From Streptococcus suis (lineage in GTDB: Bacteria > Bacillota > Bacilli > Lactobacillales > Streptococcaceae), in the NCBI GenBank assembly GCA_002831545.1, contig CP025095.1, forward strand, positions 1,612,001-1,676,000: a stretch of DNA of 64,000 nt. Direction: 5' to 3'. Below, piece after piece: positions 1-10,556 of this stretch. Positions within the stretch are counted from its first letter, which is position 1. The number at the start of each line of letters is the position of its first letter. The position numbers and the translations under genes are program-made. The notes under the pieces were generated by a model. It worked only from the letters and a program-made list of their open reading frames with translations. It did not search any database and was not told the DNA's origin.

Positions 1-1
1 C

Positions 2-1717
2 TCTACTCTTTCCCCAAACAGTCTTTGGAACAATCTAATCATTATCGGAGTCCTCTACCTAATACTGGTCTTTACAACTAATCTACGATTTGCCAGCCTA
101 TTAATTCTATCTGCTTCAGTATTTATTGGTATAAGTAACCAACTTTTGATTGACAGCCGTGGTGCTCCTCTATTGTTTTATAATCTTTTTCAAATCACAG
201 ATGGATTAAATGTAGCTTCTAGCGTAGCAATTAATATCAACAATCGAATGCTACAAAGCATGGTATTTTCTTATATTTTATTGACCTTCTTTTTCTTTAT
301 CCCTAAATTATATTTACCAAAACTTCTACCTTCTAGAACGTTTTATTCTAGTTATGATTTCAAGTGGCCGAAACGTTTCAGCAGAATTTTACTGGGCTAT
401 ATAACTTTAATAACAATCGTTCCAATGATTAATAAAACTATCGTCTCTAATGCAAATATATCATTAAATTACTGGAGAATGTACGTTACCTACGGTCAAT
501 TTGGGCTACCACTCTCGCTCGCCTCTTTCTATGAAGATAGTAAAATAACTGAACCTGATGGATATTCAGCTTCCAATCTTAGTGAAGTTCTTGAAAAATA
601 CTCTCCTGAACCAGAAAGACAAACAATCAGACCTAATATTATCTTTATACAGAATGAATCACAGAGTGATTTTTCAAACTTACAGGGCTTAAATATGGAG
701 CCTGATCCGCTATCAAACCAACATGCTTTAACAGATAATACTGTTCACGGTACATTAAATGTTTCTGTATTTGGAGGCGGAACAGCTAATACAGAGTATG
801 AAGTTCTGACAAGTAACCCAATCAGTTTATTATCTTCTAATTTATTCCCATATCAGCAGATTATCACACAAGAACGTCCAAGTTTCGCAACTTATCTAAA
901 AAATAAAAATTACGACACCGTAGCTCTACATCCTCAATCCGGAAATAATTACAACCGCAATGCAGTGTATCCTCTACTAGGGTTTAATAAATCTTATTTT
1001 TTAGATTCGGAACCTGCTATTAGTAGCTTAGCACCACTAACAATCGATCGTGGCTGGCCATCTGATCAATTCTTGTTCAACGGAATAAAAGAACTTTATA
1101 CCCAAAAAGGAGACCAGCCTCTATTTAGCTTTGTTGTTACCATGCAAGGACATGGAGGCTATCCAAGTACGGAAGAAATTTATCCTCGCGAAGTCAGCAT
1201 TAATGGTTCAACATCTGAATACTTAGCTGAAACAGAATTTTTGACCAGCATGAAGAAGACGGACGAAGCATTTGCTGATTTAATTACTTTCTTTAGCACT
1301 TACAAAGAGCCTACGGTCATCGTCATGTACGGCGATCACCAACCTAGTTTGACTCAAGAATTTTACGCACAATTTATGGATGAAAATAATCCTGCCGCTA
1401 AATATTCTACCCCTTTTGTGATTTGGTCTAATTTTGATATTAAGAAACGTGAATCTACAACTATTAGCCCAAACTATCTCGTTCCATATTTGATGGATAT
1501 TTTATCCGAATCCGACTATGCCCTTCCTCGATCACCTTACCAACAATTTTTGAGTGTTATGCAAATCGAAGCACCTATCATTACTAGCTGGGGAAATACC
1601 GATAATAATGGCCAACAAATTGAAGACATATCCAGCCTATCACTTTACCAAACCTACTTACAACTAGAATACAATAGTGCCGTTGATAAACGACCTCTAA
1701 CAGATCTATATGAGTGA
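2..1717 (+). CDS. LTA synthase family protein (LtaS-like sulfatase-fold transferase), 5' end outside window
   Basis: The reading frame is open from base 2, so the start lies to the left of the window; the TTG at 146 is only an internal codon. The visible part begins with hydrophobic segments of a membrane domain. An extracellular alkaline-phosphatase-superfamily domain follows, with the motif NIIFIQNES (metal-binding Glu), a GGGTANTEYE motif (the Thr after GGG is the expected nucleophile) and YGDHQPSL (metal-binding Asp/His). In this family the domain moves glycerol-phosphate-type groups onto a glycolipid or polymer outside the membrane. Whether this copy makes lipoteichoic acid, primes it or modifies another polymer cannot be told from the sequence. 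It is one of few plus-strand genes and ends at a strong terminator. Confidence 0.85.
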   Translation, partial: STLSPNSLWNNLIIIGVLYLILVFTTNLRFASLLILSASVFIGISNQLLIDSRGAPLLFYNLFQITDGLNVASSVAININNRMLQSMVFSYILLTFFFFIPKLYLPKLLPSRTFYSSYDFKWPKRFSRILLGYITLITIVPMINKTIVSNANISLNYWRMYVTYGQFGLPLSLASFYEDSKITEPDGYSASNLSEVLEKYSPEPERQTIRPNIIFIQNESQSDFSNLQGLNMEPDPLSNQHALTDNTVHGTLNVSVFGGGTANTEYEVLTSNPISLLSSNLFPYQQIITQERPSFATYLKNKNYDTVALHPQSGNNYNRNAVYPLLGFNKSYFLDSEPAISSLAPLTIDRGWPSDQFLFNGIKELYTQKGDQPLFSFVVTMQGHGGYPSTEEIYPREVSINGSTSEYLAETEFLTSMKKTDEAFADLITFFSTYKEPTVIVMYGDHQPSLTQEFYAQFMDENNPAAKYSTPFVIWSNFDIKKRESTTISPNYLVPYLMDILSESDYALPRSPYQQFLSVMQIEAPIITSWGNTDNNGQQIEDISSLSLYQTYLQLEYNSAVDKRPLTDLYE

Positions 1718-1720
1718 TAA

Positions 1721-1757
1721 AAATAGCCTTGCTCGTTTTTGAGCAAGGCTATTTATT
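1721..1757 (+). terminator. Rho-independent terminator of the LtaS-like gene
   Basis: An AATAGCCTTGCTC stem pairs with GAGCAAGGCTATT across a short T-rich loop, starting 4 bases after the TGA. The 3' arm continues into T-rich sequence. It also separates this gene from the convergent glucosaminidase fragment. Confidence 0.85.
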
Positions 1758-1786
1758 TGTCCCCTGAAAGAGGCTGGGCAAAAAAC

Positions 1787-2301
1787 TTAATTATCTAAAA
1801 GATAAAGCTTGTAATTCTCGATAATTGATCGTAATTTTTCACCATATTTCGGATCAGTAGCATATCCTGATTGTCTTAGCGCAAGAATCGCTTGTTGATA
1901 ATCAGTTGCCTCTCTGAAACTCTGGTAATTTTTTATTCTCCACGGAGTAGAGGTAAAGAACTTAGCATAGTCTGCTACACTTTCATTCCATGAATCATAT
2001 TTTCTAAACAAGTGCTTTTCTTGCTTCTTCTCACCATCACGGTATTCATTGGTAATGATTTCAATTGTAGCACCCGTCCACGCAGCATCCGCTTTGATGC
2101 CAAAAAGATTATTCCCATGAGTCGCCAAGTATGACGTTCCCCATGCACTTTCGAGGATGGCTTGAGATAACATGACGCTCGAAAGGATAGAATTAGCTTT
2201 TGAACTTTGCTCAATTGCAGGTACTAGATTAGCTATGAAACTTTTTTGATCATTAGAAAGTTTTCCTGTTTCAATACCTGTACCTGCAATTTCTACTTTC
2301 C
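1787..2301 (-). pseudogene. Detached glucosaminidase domain (C-terminal half of the upstream amidase, in the -1 frame)
   Basis: This frame encodes a glucosaminidase (endo-beta-N-acetylglucosaminidase, peptidoglycan-cleaving) domain: SQAILESAWGTS holds the expected catalytic Glu, followed by GNNLFGIKAD and YATDPKYGEKL. The first ATG (2173) falls inside the domain and has no ribosome binding site. Homologous-looking sequence (VEIAGTGIETGKLSNDQKS...) extends upstream in frame with no start codon, right up to the last codons of the amidase gene. The simplest reading is that both were one bifunctional autolysin and one base is missing near 2296-2302. With one extra A in the AAA run the amidase reads ...EGKVEIAGTG... 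straight into this domain. As it stands the domain can be made only by -1 frameshifting or an unusual start. Confidence 0.8.
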
Positions 2302-5064
2302 CTCAACAGCACCATACCAATTCATTACGCCTTGTGCCAATGCTTTCGCAAGGCGAGTGTGATAAGAATCTTGTTTGATAACTTGTAATTCCGAAGGATT
2401 ATCCATAAATCCTAGCTCCACTAGAATGGCAGGAATTGCTGTCTCGCGAAGGACTGCAAAAGTTTCTCTTCTTACGCCACGGTTAACTGCACCTGTTTCT
2501 TTAATTAAACTCTCCTGAACCTTGTTGGCTAAAATCTCACTTTCAGCTAAACGAGTAGGGTTATTATGCATTTCTTTATTAATTTTAGGTTGGTATTCCG
2601 GATCGTATTGATACCAGTATGTTTCGATACCAGTCGCATTCGAAACTCCTGCTCCCGTCGCATTAAAATGGATACTAATAAATAAGTCTGCGTTGCTTGC
2701 ATTCGTCATTCGTGACCTCTCTGTTTTGAAGTCTACATCATAATCACCTGTACGGGTCATCAAAACATTGATTCCATATTTCAAGAGATTTTCACGCAAC
2801 TTATTTGAAACAGACAATGCAAGATTTTTTTCATGTATACCTCCATAAGAAGCTCCTGAGTCTCGCCCTCCATGTCCTGGGTCAATATAGACTGTGTAGG
2901 AGCGCTGTATCGACGGGGTTGATAAATGAGTCGTTGTACCACCTGCACCTGTTAGGCCACCACTTGAGTCCTTATAATATAAGTGAACCGTGTAGGTACC
3001 TGTACGATACTTATGGTCCTTCTTATTAACAGTTAACTTATAACTGCCATCTGATTGACGAGTAGCTTCATACCAACGTATATCGTCTGACTGGGACCAG
3101 GTAGGTAAGAGAACACTTGCTATATCTTTCGGCGATGAAACATTAGTAACACGAACATCAAAGGTACCTTGGGCATCGTTATGATTTTCAATTGTGATGG
3201 TACCTGTCGGCTTCACTTCTGATAAATGAGTCGTTGTACCACCTGCACCTGTCAAACCACCATTTGAATCCTTATAATATAGATGAACCGTGTAGGTACC
3301 TGTACGATACTTATGGTCCTTCTTATTAACAGTTAATTTATAACTTCCGTCTACTTGACGCTTTGCTTCATACCAACGTATATCGTCTGACTGGGACCAG
3401 GTAGGTAAGAGAACACTTGCTATATCTTTCGGCGATGAAATATTAGTAACACGAACATCGAAGGTACCTTGGGCATCGTTACGATTTTCAATTGTGATGG
3501 TACCTGTCGGCTTCACTTCTGATAAATGAGTCGTTGTACCACCTGCACCTGTCAAACCACCATTTGAATCCTTATAATATAGATGAACCGTGTAGGTACC
3601 TGTACGATACTTATGGTCCTTCTTATTAACAGTTAATTTATAACTTCCGTCTACTTGACGCTTTGCTTCATACCAACGTATATCGTCTGACTGGGACCAG
3701 GTAGGTAAGAGAACACTTGCTATATCTTTCGGCGATGAAATATTAGTAACACGAACATCGAAGGTACCTTGGGCATCGTTACGATTTTCAATTGTGATGG
3801 TACCTGTTGGCTTCACTTCTGATAAATGAGTCGTTGTACCACCTGCACCTGTCAAACCACCATTTGAATCCTTATAATATAGATGAACCGTGTAGGTACC
3901 TGTGCGGTATTTATGATCTTTCTTATTGACAGTTAATTTATAACTTCCGTCTACTTGACGCTTTGCTTCATACCAACGTATATCGTCTGACTGGGACCAG
4001 GTAGGTAAGAGAACACTTGCTATATCTTTCGGCGATGAAATATTAGTAACACGAACATCGAAGGTACCTTGGGCATCGTTACGATTTTCAATTGTGATGG
4101 TGCCTGTCGGCTTCACTTCTGATAAATGAGTCGTTGTTCCACCTGCACCTGTCAAACCACCATTTGAATCCTTATAATATAGATGAACCGTGTAGATACC
4201 TGTGCGGTATTTATGATCTTTCTTATTGACAGTTAATTTATAACTTCCGTCTACTTGACGCTTTGCTTCATACCAACGTAAATCATCCGTCTGTGACCAA
4301 GTGGGTAAGATAACACTCGCTATGTCTTTCGGTGATGAAACATTAGTAACACGAACATCGAAGGTACCTTGGGCATCGTTACGATTTTCAATTGTGATGG
4401 TGCCTGTAGGTTGTGTAACATTGACCGAACTGGAAGCTGTACTGACTCGAGCACTTGGAACACTTGTAGAACCATTCGAACTTCCTGCAATCGTATTTGA
4501 AGAACTTCTTGTCAGTGAATTCGAAGTACTACTTGTTGCACCTGCTGTCAAACTAGAATTAACTGTTGAGCTTGTAGTAGCCGAAGTTGCTTCCTCCTCA
4601 ATTTTAGACGGAGTTGCATCACTATTATTCAAAGCAGTAGGCTTCTCAGCCGTGCTTACGACATCCTTCTTCCACTCGAAACTATAATCTGATAAGGTCT
4701 GAAAACTTCCATCTGTTAATTGTGCTGTTAACTTCAGCGAAAAGACTTGGTCTTCCTCCGCAAATGCAGACCGATCCAAAACCGCTACGTATCTACCCTG
4801 CTCATCCATTGAGAATGTGACAGTAATGCCGCTATTTGTTTCAGAGCTAAACTGGGCTGTAACACCAATAATTTCCCCTTGAATGTTCGACAGAATAGCT
4901 TTAATCTGACCAGCCTCATCAACGACAGATAGCTGCCCGCCAGTTTCAGCAACCTGAGATGAAGAAACTTGACTAGATGGGGCATTTACCATATCCGCTT
5001 GAACAAGCTGAGCATTCAACGCGGATGCACACAAAGAAAGAAATAACAACGTTCTTTTTTTCAC
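2293..5064 (-). CDS. Secreted N-acetylmuramoyl-L-alanine amidase with five GBS Bsp-like repeats
   Basis: Peptidoglycan hydrolase that cuts the amide bond between MurNAc and L-Ala outside the cell. A GTG start at 5064 is preferred: AAGGAG sits 6 bases upstream and it gives MKKRTLLFLSLCASALNAQL, a clean signal peptide; the ATG at 5100 lacks this site. Of 923 residues, about 25-150 form an N-terminal region and 150-215 a Ser/Thr-rich linker. About 217-715 are five near-identical 100-residue GBS Bsp-like repeats, and 722-918 are the Amidase_3 domain. Zinc ligands are visible in DPGHGG, HEKN and SIHFNA, with VELGFMDN near the end. There is no LPXTG motif. The TAG at 2293 truncates the protein just before an out-of-frame glucosaminidase domain. 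Confidence 0.88.
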   Translation of the reverse strand: MKKRTLLFLSLCASALNAQLVQADMVNAPSSQVSSSQVAETGGQLSVVDEAGQIKAILSNIQGEIIGVTAQFSSETNSGITVTFSMDEQGRYVAVLDRSAFAEEDQVFSLKLTAQLTDGSFQTLSDYSFEWKKDVVSTAEKPTALNNSDATPSKIEEEATSATTSSTVNSSLTAGATSSTSNSLTRSSSNTIAGSSNGSTSVPSARVSTASSSVNVTQPTGTITIENRNDAQGTFDVRVTNVSSPKDIASVILPTWSQTDDLRWYEAKRQVDGSYKLTVNKKDHKYRTGIYTVHLYYKDSNGGLTGAGGTTTHLSEVKPTGTITIENRNDAQGTFDVRVTNISSPKDIASVLLPTWSQSDDIRWYEAKRQVDGSYKLTVNKKDHKYRTGTYTVHLYYKDSNGGLTGAGGTTTHLSEVKPTGTITIENRNDAQGTFDVRVTNISSPKDIASVLLPTWSQSDDIRWYEAKRQVDGSYKLTVNKKDHKYRTGTYTVHLYYKDSNGGLTGAGGTTTHLSEVKPTGTITIENRNDAQGTFDVRVTNISSPKDIASVLLPTWSQSDDIRWYEAKRQVDGSYKLTVNKKDHKYRTGTYTVHLYYKDSNGGLTGAGGTTTHLSEVKPTGTITIENHNDAQGTFDVRVTNVSSPKDIASVLLPTWSQSDDIRWYEATRQSDGSYKLTVNKKDHKYRTGTYTVHLYYKDSSGGLTGAGGTTTHLSTPSIQRSYTVYIDPGHGGRDSGASYGGIHEKNLALSVSNKLRENLLKYGINVLMTRTGDYDVDFKTERSRMTNASNADLFISIHFNATGAGVSNATGIETYWYQYDPEYQPKINKEMHNNPTRLAESEILANKVQESLIKETGAVNRGVRRETFAVLRETAIPAILVELGFMDNPSELQVIKQDSYHTRLAKALAQGVMNWYGAVEGK
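2921..4420 (-). repeat. Five tandem 300-bp repeats inside the amidase gene
   Basis: The same 300-bp unit recurs in register; for example GATAAATGAGTCGTTGT appears near 2921, 3221, 3521, 3821 and 4121. The three central copies are almost identical at DNA level, while the outer copies carry more changes. The period equals 100 codons, so gain or loss of units keeps the frame. Confidence 0.95.
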
Positions 5065-5137
5065 AAATATCTCCTTTATGTATTTCACATGTAAAAACAA
5101 CTATATTTCTCAAAATAGATGTAATTACACTAATCTT

Positions 5138-6181
5138 CTATTTTTCTTCTTGCTTCTTTGTCAATAACCAACCAGCAAAAATTGTTATGAGTCCTAGTAC
5201 AGTTAATGGAAGACTAGATTTCCCTGAGGTTTTTGGTAATACTTTAGCTTTATCATTTGGTATAACCTTTTTCTGACCTGCTTCAGAAATATTGCCTTTG
5301 CCTATAGCTACATCAGAAATCTGACCGCCCCCTTGACCTGGAACGGTCTGCAAATCATTTGAGCCATTTGTAGCGCTTTGACTTGTTTGTACCCCGGTAT
5401 TTTCAGTCTTAGCTGTACTTTTATCCTCAACTTTTGATTGTAGACTAGCAGTTAGTTCTGCAATCTGTCGGTCCATTTCTGAAAAGTCATACGGAAATTT
5501 TGGTTGCGAAGCAGTTGCAAGAGCTTGACCATATCCTATAGTTGCAGATGTAATAGTTTCTAAATTAGAGTTTCCACTTTCCAACAATCCAGCTAATTCT
5601 TGTCCAGTTGCTTCTGCATAAGCAATATAATTATCAATCGCTACCGACTCTTTATTCAGTAGTTCAACGATAACTTCTCTAGCGTATTTCAATGCAGCCA
5701 ACTCGACTTCAAGAGTACTTGCATCATCTTCAGACTCGTACTTAGAAACTATAGCCGTCGCTTCTTCTCTTCCACTTTTTCCAGCGACTGTAAGTGTCTC
5801 AAATAAGTAATGGTAATGTTGGGCTATGTTACCAATTAAATTTGCTTTGAGTTCATCTAAAACAACAACTTGCTCTGCTGTTAAGTTTGCCTTCAAGTCT
5901 GCAATTTCTTCATCCCATGCAACTTCAGCACTACCCGAAGCCATTTCTTCCATCATTCCCTCAAGAAACGCCAATCTATATTCTTGCATATCGATAGTCA
6001 TTTTAGCTTGAATATATTCACGTACGGCAACTTTTTCATCATCAGTTAAATGATAGGTCGTACTTTGACTTGTCTCTGCTACTACAACTGGAACAGATCC
6101 GTACGGTAATATAGCACCTCCTAGTAAAGCAAGAAGGATTGCTGACGTCAACAACGGCTTAACAATCGCTTTCTTTTTCAT
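5138..6181 (-). CDS. Putative wall-anchored surface protein with an LPKTS sorting-like signal
   Basis: Function not recognised. The ATG at 6181 is chosen because AGGAG lies 6 bases upstream; it gives 347 residues. Residues 1-37 are a signal peptide (KKKAIVKPLL, a hydrophobic stretch, then VVVAETS). About 45-240 are charged, mostly helical sequence rich in Ala, Glu and Leu. About 240-310 are a Ser/Thr/Gln/Gly-rich linker. The C-terminus has LPKTS (about 315-319), a hydrophobic segment and the tail KKQEEK. This is the layout of a sortase substrate, but the fifth motif residue is Ser where Gly is usual. It starts 16 bases after the rmlD stop, so it may be read through from the rml genes; the amidase gene follows. 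Confidence 0.75.
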   Translation of the reverse strand: MKKKAIVKPLLTSAILLALLGGAILPYGSVPVVVAETSQSTTYHLTDDEKVAVREYIQAKMTIDMQEYRLAFLEGMMEEMASGSAEVAWDEEIADLKANLTAEQVVVLDELKANLIGNIAQHYHYLFETLTVAGKSGREEATAIVSKYESEDDASTLEVELAALKYAREVIVELLNKESVAIDNYIAYAEATGQELAGLLESGNSNLETITSATIGYGQALATASQPKFPYDFSEMDRQIAELTASLQSKVEDKSTAKTENTGVQTSQSATNGSNDLQTVPGQGGGQISDVAIGKGNISEAGQKKVIPNDKAKVLPKTSGKSSLPLTVLGLITIFAGWLLTKKQEEK

Positions 6182-6197
6182 ACACATCTCCTGTAGA

Positions 6198-7049
6198 TTA
6201 TTTCTTTTCTTGCTTATAGAATGCTTCCAAAGCTTCTTGCCAGGTCGGGATGACAAAACCTGTCGCCTTTGCCTTATCCAAGCTCATGGTTGAGTTGAAT
6301 GGACGTTTTGCCTTGGCTGGGAACTGGCTAGAATCCACTGGCAATACCTTGGTGTTGGTATCCTTGAGGATTTCCGTCGCGAAGTCAAACCAAGTCGTAT
6401 CTTCTGCTGCATCGTTTGACAAATGGTAGTAACCAAATGCTTGCTTGGTGTCCACCAAGTGCACCATGAATTCCGCAAGTGTGCGTGTCCAAGTTGGGCG
6501 ACCGTGTTGGTCATTGACAACCGTCAAAGTATCGCGAGTTTCCGCAAGATTTTGCATGGTGAAAACAAAGTTTTTACCGTAGTTACCAAAGACCCAAGCT
6601 GTACGAACAGTGTAGAATTTGTCAGCAAATTTCTCAACTGCTTCCTCACCCAAGCGCTTGGTACAACCATATTCAGATTGTGGATCTGGCTGGTCATCAA
6701 CTTGCCACTCTTGACCGACTGGCAAATCACCATTGAAGACATAGTCTGTTGAGATATAGACAAGGGTCGCATCGTATTTGGCTACTGCCTTGGCAACATT
6801 CTCAGAACCTGTTACGTTAATCTTGTAGTTGAGTTCCTTACCCTCGTCTTCAGCCATATCAACTGCTGTGTAGGCTGCACAGTGGTAAACAACACTTGGA
6901 TTTACATCTTCAAAGAAAGCATCTACTTTCTCTGCATCCGTGATATCCATTTCTGCTACGTCAGCGGCCACATACTCAACACCACGCTCATCCAAGAGAT
7001 AACGCAATTCTGTACCCAACTGACCATTTGCACCTGTAATTAAAATCAT
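6198..7049 (-). CDS. rmlD: dTDP-4-dehydrorhamnose reductase
   Basis: Last step of dTDP-L-rhamnose synthesis: NADPH-dependent reduction of dTDP-4-dehydro-L-rhamnose. An SDR-type protein of 283 residues, normal for the family. It has the nucleotide-binding motif ITGANGQLG at the N-terminus, STDYVF, and the YGCTK (YxxxK) catalytic pair. It follows rmlB by about 55 bases on the same strand. Rhamnose from this pathway goes to capsule or rhamnan wall polysaccharide in streptococci. Confidence 0.95.
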   Translation of the reverse strand: MILITGANGQLGTELRYLLDERGVEYVAADVAEMDITDAEKVDAFFEDVNPSVVYHCAAYTAVDMAEDEGKELNYKINVTGSENVAKAVAKYDATLVYISTDYVFNGDLPVGQEWQVDDQPDPQSEYGCTKRLGEEAVEKFADKFYTVRTAWVFGNYGKNFVFTMQNLAETRDTLTVVNDQHGRPTWTRTLAEFMVHLVDTKQAFGYYHLSNDAAEDTTWFDFATEILKDTNTKVLPVDSSQFPAKAKRPFNSTMSLDKAKATGFVIPTWQEALEAFYKQEKK

Positions 7050-7103
7050 ATTTGCTCCTTATTTCAAGAAAGGCTTGAGCAAGAGCCCTAGCCTTTAATA
7101 GTC

Positions 7104-8511
<1,408 letters not shown>

Positions 8512-8997
8512 CTACTTCAATACTTCTTTTAAGTAAGCAATCTTAGCAAAGTCTTTTTGATTGTTATTTTCTGCCCGGTAGGAATCTTTTGAAGAGGATT
8601 GGTAGGTTTTTAGGTATTGTTCAAGCGTCGGTAGGTAATAGCGAACACCAGCTGTTTCTAGTTCTTCCAAATCTTCTAGCTCTACACCAGCAAATTCAGG
8701 CAGTGAATGCAGGCCTCCGAATTCAACAGATAAGCCATCTTTATGAAATTCATGTTCGTGACGATCAACAAGGACATAGCCGAGTTGGTTCATCATGGCA
8801 ATCAACTCATCTGCACGGTAAATCCGTTCGTCGTCTGGGGCTTCCCAGCCACGTGGATCACTTGGAACATGAATATCTAAATCTCCTGCCTGCCAGTCCC
8901 TCCCTGTTCGCCTTTCTAAACCAACTGAGCCCATTAACAAGGGAGTGATCCCTAACTTGTTTAACTGCTCTGCTATTTCCAAAAAGGCTTGAAACAT
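8512..8997 (-). CDS. Nucleotidyltransferase-fold protein in the rml cluster
   Basis: 161 residues; exact function unknown. The N-terminal half has MGSVGLERRTG followed by GDLDIHVP, the GS...DxD pattern of the nucleotidyltransferase fold (as in AbiEii/LinB-type proteins). The remainder is charged, with a Tyr-rich C-terminus. Its ATG overlaps the rmlC stop by one base (TAATG), so it is translationally coupled and probably belongs to the same transcript. None of the four rhamnose steps needs such an enzyme. A sugar-nucleotide or small-molecule transferase role would be a guess. Confidence 0.7.
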   Translation of the reverse strand: MFQAFLEIAEQLNKLGITPLLMGSVGLERRTGRDWQAGDLDIHVPSDPRGWEAPDDERIYRADELIAMMNQLGYVLVDRHEHEFHKDGLSVEFGGLHSLPEFAGVELEDLEELETAGVRYYLPTLEQYLKTYQSSSKDSYRAENNNQKDFAKIAYLKEVLK

Positions 8998-9590
8998 TAG
9001 AGGTCCTCTTTTCTCAAAGGCTTAACGTCCTTGAGGAGTGGGTGGTTTTTATCTGCTTCTGAAACTTCCGCTTCCTCTAGGTTCTCCCACTGGATGTCGA
9101 GGCTAGGGTCAGCATAGTTGACGAAGGCATACTTAGGCTTGAGTTCCAAAGCCCAGTAGTCGTTAACCAAGTAGCTGTAAGCCACGAAGTCTGACAAAAC
9201 TTGGAAACCATTGGCTACGCCACGCGGAACGAAGATACCTTTTGAAGCATCGATAACGGTTTGGTAGGTATTACCGAAGGTTTCGCCTTCACGAAGATCG
9301 ACCCAAGTTCCCAAAACCTTACCGCCGTCTGCTACAGAGATATATTTATCCCAAGGCTCTGCGTGAAGACCACGAAGAACATTTTTACGAGAGAAGGAAA
9401 CATTATTCTGCAATTTTCCTTCTGCGAAGAAGCTTTCGGGGAAGCCTAGTGGCAGCATTTTTTCCTTTTGGAAGTTCTCCTTGAACCAGCCACGGTTGTC
9501 GCCATGAACAGGAATGTCGAATTCTAACATTCCTGGAATAGCTTCAACTGGGCGAGCGGCTAGTGTTTTACCGAAAAAGTTTTCTGTCAT
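8997..9590 (-). CDS. rmlC: dTDP-4-dehydrorhamnose 3,5-epimerase
   Basis: Third step of dTDP-rhamnose synthesis: epimerises C3 and C5 of the 4-keto-6-deoxy sugar. A 197-residue cupin protein with the family signature GLHAEPWDKYISVADGG, where the His is the expected catalytic base, plus VPRGVANGFQVLSD. TAATG overlaps join it to rmlA upstream and to the nucleotidyltransferase-like gene downstream, indicating a tight operon. Confidence 0.95.
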   Translation of the reverse strand: MTENFFGKTLAARPVEAIPGMLEFDIPVHGDNRGWFKENFQKEKMLPLGFPESFFAEGKLQNNVSFSRKNVLRGLHAEPWDKYISVADGGKVLGTWVDLREGETFGNTYQTVIDASKGIFVPRGVANGFQVLSDFVAYSYLVNDYWALELKPKYAFVNYADPSLDIQWENLEEAEVSEADKNHPLLKDVKPLRKEDL

Positions 9591-10459
9591 TAGGCTTCTC
9601 CAATCAAACGGAGCAAGTATTGTCCGTATTCATTTTTCTTAAGTGGCTGTGCCAATTCATGTACTTGTTCTTTGGTAATGTAGCCCATGCGGTAGGCGAT
9701 TTCTTCCAAGTTAGCTACTTGAACATTCTGCAAGCGTTGAACCGTTTCGATGTATTGAGCAGCTTCTAGTAAGCTTTCATGCGTACCTGTATCCAACCAA
9801 GCAAATCCGCGTCCCATGAGCTCCACAGACAAGTCACCACGTTCAAGGTAAGCCTTGTTGACATCTGTGATTTCCAACTCACCACGAGGGGACGGTTTGA
9901 TATTTTTAGCAATCTCCACAACATCATTGTCATAGAAGTATAGACCAGTGACCGCAAAGTTTGATTTTGGGACCTCTGGTTTTTCTTCGATGGAAATGGC
10001 ATTCATGTCTGCGTCAAATTCTACCACACCAAAACGTTCTGGATCTTTGACTTGGTAACCGAAGACAGTCGCGCCTTTTTCTTTGCTAGCAGCACGTTGC
10101 AACATCTTGGTCAAACCATTTCCGTGGTAAATATTATCACCTAAAATAAGGGCAACACTATCCGTACCGATAAACTCTTCACCAATAATGAAGGCTTGCG
10201 CCAAACCATCTGGACTAGGTTGTTCTGCATATGAAAGTGAGATTCCAAGTTCAGAACCATCTCCTAACATATCCTTGAAACGAGGAAGATCCTGTGGCGT
10301 TGAGATAATCAAAATTTCTTTAATCCCAGCCAACATAAGTGTTGACAATGGATAGTAAATCATTGGTTTGTCATAGATAGGCATCAATTGTTTTGAAGCC
10401 GCACGTGTCAGAGGATAAAGGCGTGTACCTGAACCACCTGCTAGAATAATACCTTTCAT
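9590..10459 (-). CDS. rmlA: Glucose-1-phosphate thymidylyltransferase
   Basis: First step of dTDP-rhamnose synthesis: joins dTTP and glucose-1-phosphate. 289 residues, typical. The N-terminus has the pyrophosphorylase signature [11 protein letters not shown] followed by [16 protein letters not shown], then LGDNIYHG and the metal-binding region ending [11 protein letters not shown]. It is the first gene of the cluster. A candidate -10 TATAAT lies at 10493-10498 (reverse strand), preceded by TGG as in an extended -10. Confidence 0.96.
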   Translation of the reverse strand: MKGIILAGGSGTRLYPLTRAASKQLMPIYDKPMIYYPLSTLMLAGIKEILIISTPQDLPRFKDMLGDGSELGISLSYAEQPSPDGLAQAFIIGEEFIGTDSVALILGDNIYHGNGLTKMLQRAASKEKGATVFGYQVKDPERFGVVEFDADMNAISIEEKPEVPKSNFAVTGLYFYDNDVVEIAKNIKPSPRGELEITDVNKAYLERGDLSVELMGRGFAWLDTGTHESLLEAAQYIETVQRLQNVQVANLEEIAYRMGYITKEQVHELAQPLKKNEYGQYLLRLIGEA

Positions 10460-10525
10460 ATAAGAGTACCTTCCCTAAATTAATATCAGTTCATTATACC
10501 ATATTTTTAAAGACATTGTCATAAG

Positions 10526-10550
10526 AAAAAAGCCTGTGACGACAGACTTT
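10526..10550 (-). terminator. Terminator after the ZIP transporter gene
   Basis: AAAGTCTGT and ACAGGCTTT arms flank a 4-base loop on the minus strand and are followed by a T-rich tail, just downstream of the ZIP stop and upstream of the rmlA promoter. Confidence 0.75.
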
Positions 10551-10556
10551 AACAAA

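Noticed and set aside
2921..4420. Regular repeats considered as a CRISPR array
   Set aside because: The unit is 300 bp, fully coding and without spacers; it encodes protein repeats. The intergenic hairpin arrays also lack constant short repeats with unique spacers.
4301..4687. Plus-strand open frame of 128 codons
   Set aside because: It lies opposite the repeat and Ser/Thr linker of the amidase gene, has no ribosome binding site and is a shadow of low-complexity coding sequence.
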